DNA from: Psychrobacillus vulpis
GTDB lineage: Bacteria; Bacillota; Bacilli; Bacillales_A; Planococcaceae
Direction of reading: 5' to 3'
NCBI RefSeq assembly: GCF_006861825.1
Contig: NZ_VDGI01000005.1
Coordinates: 107,612-171,611 of the forward strand
DNA length: 64,000 nucleotides
In this document: piece after piece, positions 52,415 to 61,330 of the stretch
Numbering within the stretch: position 1 is the stretch's first letter
Layout of the letters: the number at the start of each line of letters is the position of its first letter
Position numbers and translations under genes: made by a program
The notes under the pieces: generated by a model
Told to the model about the DNA's origin: nothing
What the model saw: the letters and a program-made list of their open reading frames with translations, nothing else
The model's database searches: none

Positions 52415-53201
52415 TTTGCATGTCCACAGCAGCTACTCGGACGGTTCAGAGTCTGTTGAAACAGTGATGAAGTTGGCAAGAGAACGTGGTGTCACACAAA
52501 TAAGTTTTGTCGATCATGATACTGTCAAAGGGTTATCTGAAGTACGTAAGCTAAGTGAAAAATATAGGATAGAAGTCATTCCTGGTATTGAAATTTCAGC
52601 CTACGATTTTAAGAGAGGTCGCAAAGTACATGTGCTCGGGTATAACTATCATTCTGATGCAGTTAATATTCAATCTATTTGTGACGAGCTTCTGAAACGG
52701 CGCCAGGCACATTCTATTTGGCAAATAGAACAAATTATTGCTGCTGGATACAATCTGGACGTAGAAGAAATTATGAAAACGGCTAAGCCTTCCGAAACAA
52801 TTTACAAACAACATATTATGCATCATTTAACAGAAGAGGCTTATGCGTCAATTGAATATAAGAGTTTATATAAAATCTTGTTCAAAGGGAACGGCGTTGC
52901 CTCGGGCGATATTCATTACATCGATGCGTTTGATGCCGTGAAGGCAATTGTAGCAGATGGCGGACTAGCTGTTGTGGCACATCCTGGTCAGTTGGATTCC
53001 TATGACCTAATTCCAGAACTTGTTGCCCTTGGGTTAGGCGGAATTGAAAGAAATCATTTAGATCATACAGCGGAAGATCACCAAAAGGTTGAAGCTTTAG
53101 CTGAACAATATGGTCTCGTAATGACAGGTGGTACTGATTTTCATGGTTCTTATGGAACAGAGATACAAGTAGGGGAAATTATTAGTCCTACCAGTATCTA
53201 G
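52404..53201 (+). CDS. PHP-domain phosphoesterase of C-P lyase pathway (PhnPP-like)
   Basis: A 265-residue PHP enzyme with the metal motifs DLHVHSSYSDG, FVDHDTV, IPGIEISA, VAHPGQL and TDFHGSYG. Canonical clusters end with phnN, phnO and phnP (an MBL-fold phosphodiesterase); here a PHP protein takes that place. A PHP enzyme of Eggerthella lenta has been described that opens the ribose 1,2-cyclic phosphate and removes the phosphate, giving ribose 5-phosphate, which would make PhnP and PhnN unnecessary. ATG 52404 overlaps phnL; the ribosome binding site is weak, suggesting coupling. Confidence 0.85.
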   Translation: MKADLHVHSSYSDGSESVETVMKLARERGVTQISFVDHDTVKGLSEVRKLSEKYRIEVIPGIEISAYDFKRGRKVHVLGYNYHSDAVNIQSICDELLKRRQAHSIWQIEQIIAAGYNLDVEEIMKTAKPSETIYKQHIMHHLTEEAYASIEYKSLYKILFKGNGVASGDIHYIDAFDAVKAIVADGGLAVVAHPGQLDSYDLIPELVALGLGGIERNHLDHTAEDHQKVEALAEQYGLVMTGGTDFHGSYGTEIQVGEIISPTSI

Positions 53202-53362
53202 ATATTGTTTCAATTTATTAATTTTGATGTAAATAAGGTTAATAGTCTTTAAAGTTACTGTAAATTCCCACAATTGGTAAATAAATTATGTTTAAATGTT
53301 AAAGTACGACTCAGTCAACAACATTGCACGGCCATTTTATTTAGCGAAAAGGAGAATTATTG

Positions 53363-54403
53363 ATGAAGAAAAGTTGGTCTGTAATCACCATGTTTTTAGT
53401 AGTTGCTTTACTGTTATCAGCATGCTCGGAAGGAAAAGCTGGAGCAAAAGATGCAAAAGTGGACGACGTGATCAAAATCGCTTGGTACCCAAATGAGTCT
53501 GGTACGGATATGAAGTCTTCGAGGGATGAAATTGGTCGAGTGATCGAAGAGGCTACAGGTAAAAAAGTGGAACATCAACTAACTACAGATTATGCGATTG
53601 CTATTGAAACATTAATAAATAATAATGCAGACCTTGCTTTCATGGGAGCTCAAGGTTATATCGAAGCTAAAAATGGAAATGATGCTATACAGCCATTAGT
53701 TGTACCCACTGGGAAATCAGGTACATTAGAAGATGCATTGTACCACAGTTGGTTGGCTGTAAATGAAGATGCACAAGATGATTTTAAAGTGAATGGAGAA
53801 TTTTCATTAGATACAATCGAACAAAAAAGTATGTCTTTCGTATCGAATAGTTCAACATCAGGATTTGTTGTTCCATCATCGTCGATTATTGGACATTATG
53901 CAAAAAAATCTGGTTTTGAAGATTTAGTTGCAGAAGATTTAATGGAGGGTGGACCGCTCTTCTCTCAAGTATTATTCGGTAACTCACATCAAGGTTCTGC
54001 AGTAAACCTACTAAGTAATAACTCTGAGATTGCTGCTTTCTGTGATACTTGCGTAGGGAACTATGTTGAGGTTGTGGAAGGTGAAGAGAACAAAGTAGGA
54101 TCAGTTTACAAAGTAAAAAATGATGCAGCTGAACCTTTCAATACAGTAACTGGAAAAGAATTCGTTTTGATGTCTGTTACTCCAGTATTAAATGCACCAT
54201 TTGCTGCTAATTTAGATGCTTTAGGTCAAGAAGATTATGATACATTGCTAGAATTATTTACATCAGAAGAAGTTGCAAACAATGAAAAAATCTTTGTACC
54301 TAAAGAATCAGGAGAGCCAGGATTGTTTTTCAAAACGGAAAACGAAAGATTCGCAAAGGTTGAAGATACATGGTTCAATCCAATTCGTGAACTTGCTAAC
54401 TAA
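53363..54403 (+). CDS. phnD: Phosphonate ABC transporter substrate-binding lipoprotein PhnD
   Basis: A 346-residue lipoprotein with lipobox LLSAC (Cys near residue 21). The family pattern VIKIAWYPNESGTDMKSSRD, EEATGKKVEHQLTTDYAIAI and NNADLAFMGAQGYIEA marks the PhnD/phosphite-binding family; FCDTCVGNYVEVVEG is also characteristic. ATG 53363 is preceded by AAAAGGAG. 160 nt separate it from the PHP gene, enough for an additional promoter, though none is obvious. It starts the import half of the cluster. Confidence 0.92.
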   Translation: MKKSWSVITMFLVVALLLSACSEGKAGAKDAKVDDVIKIAWYPNESGTDMKSSRDEIGRVIEEATGKKVEHQLTTDYAIAIETLINNNADLAFMGAQGYIEAKNGNDAIQPLVVPTGKSGTLEDALYHSWLAVNEDAQDDFKVNGEFSLDTIEQKSMSFVSNSSTSGFVVPSSSIIGHYAKKSGFEDLVAEDLMEGGPLFSQVLFGNSHQGSAVNLLSNNSEIAAFCDTCVGNYVEVVEGEENKVGSVYKVKNDAAEPFNTVTGKEFVLMSVTPVLNAPFAANLDALGQEDYDTLLELFTSEEVANNEKIFVPKESGEPGLFFKTENERFAKVEDTWFNPIRELAN

Positions 54404-54595
54404 ATGAGCGGGATTTGTGAAAAATTAGAGTATGCATACGAGCATGCTCTAATTTACTAAATGGGCAAAGAAAGGTGGAAGATGCTCGCTGTCAGCGACA
54501 GCATTCTTCTGCAAGTAGCGTACGCAGCAGGAAATTGGTCATTGGACCTCCAGCTGACGACATCTGGATGTTAGACAAAAAAGGAGTCGATAAAC
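54404..54595. repeat. Hairpin and GC-rich insertion between phnD and phnC
   Basis: AGAGTATGC...GCATGCTCT at 54426-54453 forms a hairpin after phnD. It is followed by a GC-rich segment with GCTGTCAGCGACAGC (perfect 6-bp arms) and GCAAGTAGCGTACGCAGCAGG, then the AAAGGAG of phnC. The segment differs in composition from its flanks and may be a mobile repeat; the hairpin may set PhnD level above the permease. Confidence 0.5.
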
Positions 54596-55369
54596 ATGTC
54601 CTTAGTAAAAGTTGAAAAACTAGGTAAATCATATAACTCTCAAACGAAAGTACTAAAGGATATTAGTTTTGAAGTAGGATCAGGAGAATTTGTTTCCATT
54701 ATTGGTCCATCAGGTGCAGGGAAATCCACATTATTACGATGCATTAATCGAATGGTCGAAATCGATGAAGGTAAAGTCATATTCGATGATCTAGACGTAG
54801 GTAGCTTAAATAAGAAAGAATTACGTAAAATGCGTACGAACATTGGCATGATATTTCAACATTATAATCTCGTACCCCGCTTATCAGTTATAGAGAATGT
54901 GTTACATGGGAGATTAGGATATAAAACAACCCTACAGGGAGTGTTTAATAAGTTTACGGAAGCAGAAAAAGAGCATGCTTTCTTTCTACTCAAAAAATTA
55001 GGGATAGAAGACCATGCGTATAAACGATGTGATCAGTTAAGTGGAGGACAGCAGCAGCGTGTAGGGATTGCACGATCCCTTATCCAAGAACCGAAAATTG
55101 TTCTTTGTGATGAGCCAATTGCTTCACTTGATCCAAATGCTTCTAAAGTGATTATGGATTACTTAAAATCAATTACGATGGAGCTTAATATTACATGCAT
55201 CGTAAACCTACACCAAGTTGAAATCGCACGCAATTATTCTGATCGAATTATAGGTTTGAGTAAAGGCGGTATTGTATTTGACGGACCGAGTTATAGACTT
55301 GCAACTGACAATACAGACGAAATTTATGGGACAAAAACGGTAGAGACTAGAAAGTTAGTCACTGTGTAA
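54596..55369 (+). CDS. phnC: Phosphonate ABC transporter ATPase PhnC
   Basis: A 257-residue import ATPase: Walker A GPSGAGKST, Q-loop IFQHYNLVPRLSVIENVLHG, signature LSGGQQQRVGIARSL and Walker B IVLCDEPIASLDP, with the PhnC-specific INRMVEIDEGKVIF and VNLHQVEIAR. AAAGGAG precedes the ATG. The two PhnE permeases follow within 14 nt and 1 nt, so the three form one unit with PhnD. Confidence 0.94.
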   Translation: MSLVKVEKLGKSYNSQTKVLKDISFEVGSGEFVSIIGPSGAGKSTLLRCINRMVEIDEGKVIFDDLDVGSLNKKELRKMRTNIGMIFQHYNLVPRLSVIENVLHGRLGYKTTLQGVFNKFTEAEKEHAFFLLKKLGIEDHAYKRCDQLSGGQQQRVGIARSLIQEPKIVLCDEPIASLDPNASKVIMDYLKSITMELNITCIVNLHQVEIARNYSDRIIGLSKGGIVFDGPSYRLATDNTDEIYGTKTVETRKLVTV

Positions 55370-55382
55370 GGGGCAAATAAAA

Positions 55383-56171
55383 GTGAATGAAAAAGTAATG
55401 CGAAACCACAGAAAACGGCAGACGATTATTTTTTCCATCATTATTATCGTCTTGACGTATTTATCATCTGACATAACGAACTTTAACATCATTCATGGGA
55501 TTGCAACGTTACCTGAGGCGGTTAAATGGATATTTTCTAATTTGTTTATTAACGGAGAAACGCTTGAAAGACTGCCAAAGATATTAGAAAAATTAGCTGA
55601 GACCATCCTTATGTCTATTGCAGCTACGACAACAGCAACGGTTGTTTCTATCTTTTTAGGAATTATGGGGTCTAAAACAACAGGAACAAGCACTGCGCTT
55701 GGTATGTTCGCTCGATTTGTTGCATCTATTGCTAGAAATATACCCGTTGTAGCATGGGCATTGATATTGTTGCTTTCTTTCGGGCAAAATTCAGTAACAG
55801 GATATCTAGCTTTGTTTGTTGGTTCCGTTGGCTTCTTAACGAGGGCGTTTATCGAATCGATAGATGAAGCAAGCCTTAGTGCAGTGGAAGCCTTGAGAGC
55901 AACAGGTGCTACATACTTTCAAATAGTATACAAAGCAGTTATTCCCCAATGTTTGCCACAGATGATTAGTTGGATTTTGTTTATGATCGAAACGAACATT
56001 AGAAGTGCCACATTAGTTGGAATATTAACTGGGACTGGAATTGGATACTCGTTCGATCTATATTATAAGACCCTTAATTATAATGCGGTAGCCCTTGTTA
56101 CATTTAGTATCGTCCTATCCGTAATTGTTATAGAGCTTATTTCAAATCATATACGGAAGGTGATTCTATAA
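55383..56171 (+). CDS. phnE: Phosphonate ABC transporter permease PhnE (first)
   Basis: A 262-residue permease with six hydrophobic segments. AETILMSIAATTTATVVSIF, ARNIPVVAWALILL and the ATPase-contact loop SLSAVEALRATGATYFQIVY are PhnE signatures. GTG start after AAGGGGC. A second PhnE follows with a one-base overlap, so the channel is probably a heterodimer. Confidence 0.93.
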   Translation: MNEKVMRNHRKRQTIIFSIIIIVLTYLSSDITNFNIIHGIATLPEAVKWIFSNLFINGETLERLPKILEKLAETILMSIAATTTATVVSIFLGIMGSKTTGTSTALGMFARFVASIARNIPVVAWALILLLSFGQNSVTGYLALFVGSVGFLTRAFIESIDEASLSAVEALRATGATYFQIVYKAVIPQCLPQMISWILFMIETNIRSATLVGILTGTGIGYSFDLYYKTLNYNAVALVTFSIVLSVIVIELISNHIRKVIL

Positions 56172-57022
56172 TGGAAGCAACTGCGACATACATTAAGAGA
56201 AAATCAAACGGCCAAATTACGATTAAATCAGGAAACAAAGTAGAACGTGTAATCCGCTGGACTCTAATACTTCTTACGTTACTGACCGTCGTAGCGTTTA
56301 TGTTCTTTAACTATGCAGGTTTGGATTTGGCAAAAGCCATCCCTGAAACCGCATATAACTTGAAAACTATGTTTCTTGAACCTGGCTTGAGTCATTTTAG
56401 TTGGGGAGAAGCTATTTATCAGGTTGGAATTACGCTGGGTTTAGCTTTTTTAGCAACGATTTTAGGAGCAGTCATAGCGTTTTTCTTAGCATTAATGGCG
56501 GCAACGAATCTATCAAATAGATGGGTATCTAAAACGATTCGAGTAGTAGTTGCCTTTATTCGAGCAGTACCAACCGTATTATGGGTATTAATCTTTGCAA
56601 TATCAGCGGGGCTGGGCAGCGAAGCAGCTGTTTTGGGAATGCTATTTCACTCTATTGCCTACTTGGTAAAAGCATTTTCAGAGGCTTTTGAAGAAGTGGA
56701 TAAAGGAATACTAGAAGCGCTACGTTCAACGGGTGCTAGTTGGTGGCATATCGTGACACATGCTATTTTGCCGTCCACTTTTACGTATTTATTATCTTGG
56801 ACATTCTTAAGATTTGAGATCAACTTCTCTGTAGCAGTAGCAATGGGAGCCGCGGCAGGAGCAGGGGGAATCGGATTTGAACTCTTTATGGCATCTGGAT
56901 TCTACTTTGACCTACGTGAAGTTGGATTGATAACTTATATGATTTTACTGTTAGCGATTATTTTAGAGATTATTTCCACTCGTTTGAAAAGCCGTTACTT
57001 TCCTGCTACTTCTACAAATTAA
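56171..57022 (+). CDS. phnE: Phosphonate ABC transporter permease PhnE (second)
   Basis: A 283-residue permease parallel to its neighbour: GITLGLAFLATILGAVIAFF, FIRAVPTVLWVLIFAISAG and the contact loop GILEALRSTGASWWHIVTH. The EAA-type loops of the two permeases are clearly homologous, suggesting an old duplication now specialised as a pair. It closes the phn operon, with a strong terminator 45 nt on. Confidence 0.93.
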   Translation: MEATATYIKRKSNGQITIKSGNKVERVIRWTLILLTLLTVVAFMFFNYAGLDLAKAIPETAYNLKTMFLEPGLSHFSWGEAIYQVGITLGLAFLATILGAVIAFFLALMAATNLSNRWVSKTIRVVVAFIRAVPTVLWVLIFAISAGLGSEAAVLGMLFHSIAYLVKAFSEAFEEVDKGILEALRSTGASWWHIVTHAILPSTFTYLLSWTFLRFEINFSVAVAMGAAAGAGGIGFELFMASGFYFDLREVGLITYMILLLAIILEIISTRLKSRYFPATSTN

Positions 57023-57067
57023 GTTAGATTTTTTAAAAATGAAGAATGTTTTACATCATACGGAGAA

Positions 57068-57110
57068 AATAATCCCCAGAAACAATTACTAAATGTTTTT
57101 GGGGATTATT
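57068..57110 (+). terminator. Terminator of the phn operon
   Basis: AATAATCCCCAGAAACA pairs with TGTTTTTGGGGATTATT (one mismatch), a 17-bp stem. It separates the phn operon from the convergent binding-protein gene and could serve both directions. Confidence 0.85.
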
Positions 57111-57151
57111 CACGTAGGTTATAGAATTTGGTATGGGTTCTTTCCTATATA

Positions 57152-58390
57152 TTATTTATTCCGTATAGGTGGAGCAGTTTCTTCTGGAGAAAGCTCTCTG
57201 ACAAATACGGGTATAGGGTAGTCAAATCCTTCTTTATCTTCCAATTTTACTGCATAAAGCGACTGAAGTGCTTGGTGATCTTCGGGGCGGAATGTCATCG
57301 TTCCTTTTGGAGATTCGAAGCTCATTCCTTCCATTGTTTCAATAAGTTTATCTGAATCGGTAATTCCTTCTGTTTTCTTCAATGCTTCTACAATCGCTAA
57401 CGCAGCGCTCATTCCACCAGGAGTGAAGAGGTCTGGAACATCCCCGTTGAATCTCTTTTTATGTTCCTCTACAAGCCATTTATTCACGTCGTTGTCAGGT
57501 AGCTCATGATAATAGACAGTAAACCCTTCCATTCCTACAAGAGGTTTCATCGTAGGGAATGTAGCGATATCTGCAACCCCGGTTGAAATTTTTATGCCTC
57601 GTTCTTGTACTTTCTTGTCCATGATCTGATTCCAAGGTGTATTGGATCCAGCCCAAATAACATATAAATAATCAGGCTTTTGGTCAATAATCTTTTGAAT
57701 ATTGGATGTAAAATCGGTTGCTGCTGGATCTACATATTCTTCGTGGATGATATCTCCGCCTAATTTAATCGCAGCTTCTTTAAAAGCCGCCACACCATCT
57801 TGGCCGAACGAATAATCAGGAGCAAGCGTAGCTATTTTAACTCCTTTCTTTACAATGGCAGCAGCACCTGCCACTGCATCCTGTGAAGAGTTACGCCCAG
57901 TACGGAAAATATACTTATTGAATTCAGATCCTGTAATACTATCTGCAGCAGCAGGCTCTACAACCATAATTTTTTCATATTCCTCTGCAAGTGGTAATAC
58001 AGCTAATGTATCTCCAGAGCTAGAAGACCCTACAAGAAAGTCAACTTCATCATCTTCTAATAGTTTTGTAGCTTTTTGTACTGCAACTTCTGCTTTTGTT
58101 TCTGTATCTTCTACGATAAATTCAATTTTACGTCCTTCGACTTCCATTTTCCCATCCGTTGCATACTCAAGTCCAAGTTCAAATCCTCGAACGGTTTGTT
58201 TTCCGTAAGATTCAAGCCCACCAGTTAGTGATGCAAGAACACCTATTTTAATAGGTTTGTCATCTTGTTTTTCACCTGTATTCACTTCTGCGTCTGCATT
58301 ACTAGCTTTCTCAGAATTGCAACCATAGATAAAAAACATGCATAAAACAAATAATCCTAAGTAAACGACCTTACTTGTAGACGTTTTCAT
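57152..58390 (-). CDS. Orphan ABC substrate-binding lipoprotein (Leu/Ile/Val-binding family)
   Basis: A 412-residue lipoprotein with lipobox FIYGC (Cys near residue 24). PIKIGVLASLTGGLESYGKQ and TVRGFELGLEYA open the periplasmic-binding fold used by branched-chain amino acid, amide and aromatic acid receptors (LivJ, AmiC, urea type). The SSSGDTLAVLPLAEE loop and APDYSFGQDGVAAFK are typical. No permease or ATPase gene is near. AGGAGGAAG precedes the ATG. It is the last gene of a leftward operon with acyl-CoA enzymes, so its ligand may be an organic acid. Confidence 0.9.
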   Translation of the reverse strand: MKTSTSKVVYLGLFVLCMFFIYGCNSEKASNADAEVNTGEKQDDKPIKIGVLASLTGGLESYGKQTVRGFELGLEYATDGKMEVEGRKIEFIVEDTETKAEVAVQKATKLLEDDEVDFLVGSSSSGDTLAVLPLAEEYEKIMVVEPAAADSITGSEFNKYIFRTGRNSSQDAVAGAAAIVKKGVKIATLAPDYSFGQDGVAAFKEAAIKLGGDIIHEEYVDPAATDFTSNIQKIIDQKPDYLYVIWAGSNTPWNQIMDKKVQERGIKISTGVADIATFPTMKPLVGMEGFTVYYHELPDNDVNKWLVEEHKKRFNGDVPDLFTPGGMSAALAIVEALKKTEGITDSDKLIETMEGMSFESPKGTMTFRPEDHQALQSLYAVKLEDKEGFDYPIPVFVRELSPEETAPPIRNK

Positions 58391-58400
58391 TTTCTTCCTC

Positions 58401-59402
58401 CTAGTCTCTTATTTTTCTTAATGTTGTTGCTGCCCATGTATATCCAGTTCCTGCACTAACGGCAACAACAATGTCACCTTTTTTCAGCTTACTTTCAGAT
58501 TCGGCAAAGTCTAATCCAACCAATGGGTCTAGTGCAGACATATGTCCATGATGATCGAGATACATTGCCTTTTCTTCGGAAAGGTTTAGCCCGCTTAAAA
58601 TTTGGCTAAACATCGATCTTTTTGTATGCAATGGGAGAAGCATATCAATATCTTTTAACGAATATCCGCTTTTCTCTACAGAATCTATTACAACTCTCAC
58701 AAAATTAGCCACTGACACAGGGTCCAGTCTTTCTTTCATATCAGCTGGATCTCTCACATCGATGTAATGTAGATTACCTTCCACTGTATCGTGTGAAGCA
58801 GGCAGAACAGATCCGCCGGCTGGAACTCGAATGTCATCATGGAAGGAACCATCTGTGTAAATGGCAGATTCTAAAATTTCAAATTTACCATTAGTTCTTG
58901 ATAGAAGGGTTGCTGCACCTCCATCTGCAAAGTTAAACATAAATCTAGATCTAGGATTTTGATAATCTATTATTTGAGACTCTTTGCATCCACCAACAAG
59001 CAAAATATGATTGACTGTTTTATCGGCATTCAACATATCCTTCGCTACTTTTAAAGCAATTGGGAAACAAGAGCTAACATTCATTATTTCAAACGCATAT
59101 GCATTTTTAGCTCCAAGCTCATATTGAATTTTAGGAGCACTTGACCAAACACCATAATCTTTGAACGGACTACCAAAGTAAATAATAATATCAATATGAA
59201 GAGGGTTCACTAATTCTAATAGTGGTAAAGCCGCTTTAATCGCCATGTTGGAAGCATGTGTAGACGAATCAGCTACATGTTTTTCATAAAGTCCGAATTT
59301 TTCTTTTATGACATTTTCGGGAATACCTGTCTTTTTCTCTAAATCCTTAGCTGTTTCAATCCCAGGAGGGAAAAAAGTGCTTGTTTGTACAATTTGTATC
59401 AT
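58401..59402 (-). CDS. Beta-ketoacyl-ACP synthase III-like protein
   Basis: A 333-residue thiolase-fold protein like FabH. The nucleophile Cys112 in MNVSSCFPIA and His259 in LLPLHTKRS are present; the third catalytic position, Asn in FabH (GNTSAA), reads GHMSAL here, so His287 replaces Asn. Such changes occur in FabH relatives that do acyl transfer or different condensations rather than fatty acid initiation. Start overlaps the MaoC gene by 4 nt. Operon with acyl-CoA ligase and hydratase suggests action on a CoA-activated substrate. Confidence 0.85.
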   Translation of the reverse strand: MIQIVQTSTFFPPGIETAKDLEKKTGIPENVIKEKFGLYEKHVADSSTHASNMAIKAALPLLELVNPLHIDIIIYFGSPFKDYGVWSSAPKIQYELGAKNAYAFEIMNVSSCFPIALKVAKDMLNADKTVNHILLVGGCKESQIIDYQNPRSRFMFNFADGGAATLLSRTNGKFEILESAIYTDGSFHDDIRVPAGGSVLPASHDTVEGNLHYIDVRDPADMKERLDPVSVANFVRVVIDSVEKSGYSLKDIDMLLPLHTKRSMFSQILSGLNLSEEKAMYLDHHGHMSALDPLVGLDFAESESKLKKGDIVVAVSAGTGYTWAATTLRKIRD

Positions 59403-59818
59403 ATTTTTGCACCTTCCTTAGGCATCATCATCTTGGCTTCTCCTTTTAACACAACGGTATTATCTTGTTTACGGCATATCGTCTCCAGTCGAAAAATTCC
59501 TCTTTCATAATCGATCTCTAAGATTTTTGCGCATGCTGTAACGGTATCTCCGATAAACACCGGTTTTGTAAATTTTAGCGTTTGCTCTAAATAAACAGAC
59601 CCTTGACCTGGGAGTTCCATTCCGAGCAGTCTGGAAAGAAAGGACGTCGTTAATAAACCATGTGCAATTCGCTTACCAAACCTAGTTTCCGCTGCAAATT
59701 CTTGATCGACATGAACTGGATTGAAATCACCACTGAACCCAGCGAACACGACAAGATCCGTTTCCGTGACCGTTCTGCTAAAGGATGCTGTTTGTCCTAT
59801 AAAAAAGTTCTTCATCAT
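59399..59818 (-). CDS. MaoC-family hot-dog dehydratase
   Basis: A 139-residue hot-dog fold protein with the hydratase-2 motif FAGFSGDFNPVHVDQEFA, in which Asp and His are the catalytic pair, and RFGKRIAHGLLT. It would hydrate an enoyl-CoA to a 3-hydroxyacyl-CoA or the reverse. Its start codon overlaps the end of the ligase gene and its end overlaps the KAS III-like gene, so the three are tightly coupled. Confidence 0.92.
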   Translation of the reverse strand: MMKNFFIGQTASFSRTVTETDLVVFAGFSGDFNPVHVDQEFAAETRFGKRIAHGLLTTSFLSRLLGMELPGQGSVYLEQTLKFTKPVFIGDTVTACAKILEIDYERGIFRLETICRKQDNTVVLKGEAKMMMPKEGAKI

Positions 59819-61311
59819 TTCATCACTTCTTTTACGTAATATTTTTTAAGAGTACCTTTATCAATTTTGCCAGTTGCATTCTTCGGTAAAGCGCTTACAA
59901 TATGAAAAGCACTTGGAACTTTATAACGTGCTAATTTTCGAGTGCAGTATTCATTTAATACCTCTTCTGAAATGTTTGCTCCATATTTTAAAACAATGAA
60001 GGCAAGAGGGGTTTCTCCCCATTTCTCATGGGAAATCCCAATAACAGCTACTTCGTCTACCTCAGGCAGTTCATAAATGACTTTTTCGACTTCTAGTGGG
60101 TATATATTTTCTCCCCCAGAAATAATCATTTCTTTTTTTCTACCAGCAATGTAAACGAATCCTTCCTCATCCTGTCTGACAATATCTCCAGTAGCAAACC
60201 AACCTTGCAAAAATGCTTTATTTGTTTCTTCAGGAAGGTTGTAATATTCCTTTATCACATTAGGCCCTTTTACGAGTAATTCACCAAATTCGCCAGGTGA
60301 AACATCTTGTACTTCTTTATCCACGATCCGTATGTCAGTAAACATAACTGGTTTACCAATAGAGCCGACTTTACGTTCATAGTCCTCCTCAGATAATAAA
60401 AATACTGTAGGTGATGTTTCCGTCAGACCATACCCCTGTCCAAAGTTAATACCCTTTAATAAATACCATCGTATTAACTCTTCTGGGCATGGTGCACCTC
60501 CGTTATAAAAGAAACGGACAGACGATAGATTCGTAGATTCAAAGTTTGGAGATTTTCGTAATGCATCATGGATTGTAGGAACTCCCATGACGATTGTGAC
60601 AGCATATTTTTCTATATAATTCAACGCTAGTTCTGGATCAAATCTGTCTGGAACAACGACCGTTCCACCAGCTAGTAATACTGGTAAGGTGAAAAGTCCA
60701 ATTCCACCAATATGGAATAATGGCAATAATGTTATGATCTTATCTTTAGATGTGATATCAAGACTTAATGTGTTATTAACTGCATTCCAAAACATATTTT
60801 CCTGCGTCAATACAGCCCCTTTAGGCTTTCCAGTTGTCCCTGATGTATAACAAATGATGTATGGTGCTGTGGGGTCAATTTCGGTGAGTGTTAGTGTTTC
60901 TGTCTCAGCTTTACTGAGAGATTCGAATGTTAGTAAATGTTGGAAATGAGTTTTTTCTAATAATTCTTTTCCTCTGTTATAGTTATCGCGGTCTACAATT
61001 AATGTTTGAAGACCGCTATCTTTCAGTTGAAATTGTAATTCATCTACAGTTAAGCGGATATTAAGTGGAACAACGACAGCATTCAGCTTTGCTAGTGAAA
61101 ATAAAGTAATGATAAATTCCATACTATTTTTGGCCAATACGCCAACTCTATCGCCTTTTTTTATGGAATACTTAGACTGTAATACTCCTGCAAAATGATG
61201 GACCATTTTGCTCATTTCTAAATAGGTGAGTTCCCTATCTGCGTCGATTAATGCTTGCCTTTCTGGTGTAATAAAAGCGCGCTTATCGATCCAATGTGAA
61301 ATGCCTTTCAC
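59815..61311 (-). CDS. AMP-binding acyl-CoA ligase
   Basis: A 498-residue adenylate-forming enzyme: P-loop YTSGTTGKPKGAVLT, GYGLTETSP, TGDIV, hinge GRKKEMIISGGENIYPLEVE and the catalytic Lys in LPKNATGKIDKGTLK. The class activates fatty, aromatic or other carboxylic acids as CoA thioesters. GTG start at 61311 with AGGAGTG upstream. It follows the TetR gene by 19 nt. Acid identity unknown; the hydrophobic pocket cannot be read by eye. Confidence 0.93.
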   Translation of the reverse strand: MKGISHWIDKRAFITPERQALIDADRELTYLEMSKMVHHFAGVLQSKYSIKKGDRVGVLAKNSMEFIITLFSLAKLNAVVVPLNIRLTVDELQFQLKDSGLQTLIVDRDNYNRGKELLEKTHFQHLLTFESLSKAETETLTLTEIDPTAPYIICYTSGTTGKPKGAVLTQENMFWNAVNNTLSLDITSKDKIITLLPLFHIGGIGLFTLPVLLAGGTVVVPDRFDPELALNYIEKYAVTIVMGVPTIHDALRKSPNFESTNLSSVRFFYNGGAPCPEELIRWYLLKGINFGQGYGLTETSPTVFLLSEEDYERKVGSIGKPVMFTDIRIVDKEVQDVSPGEFGELLVKGPNVIKEYYNLPEETNKAFLQGWFATGDIVRQDEEGFVYIAGRKKEMIISGGENIYPLEVEKVIYELPEVDEVAVIGISHEKWGETPLAFIVLKYGANISEEVLNEYCTRKLARYKVPSAFHIVSALPKNATGKIDKGTLKKYYVKEVMK

Positions 61312-61330
61312 TTGAATATCACTCCTATCT

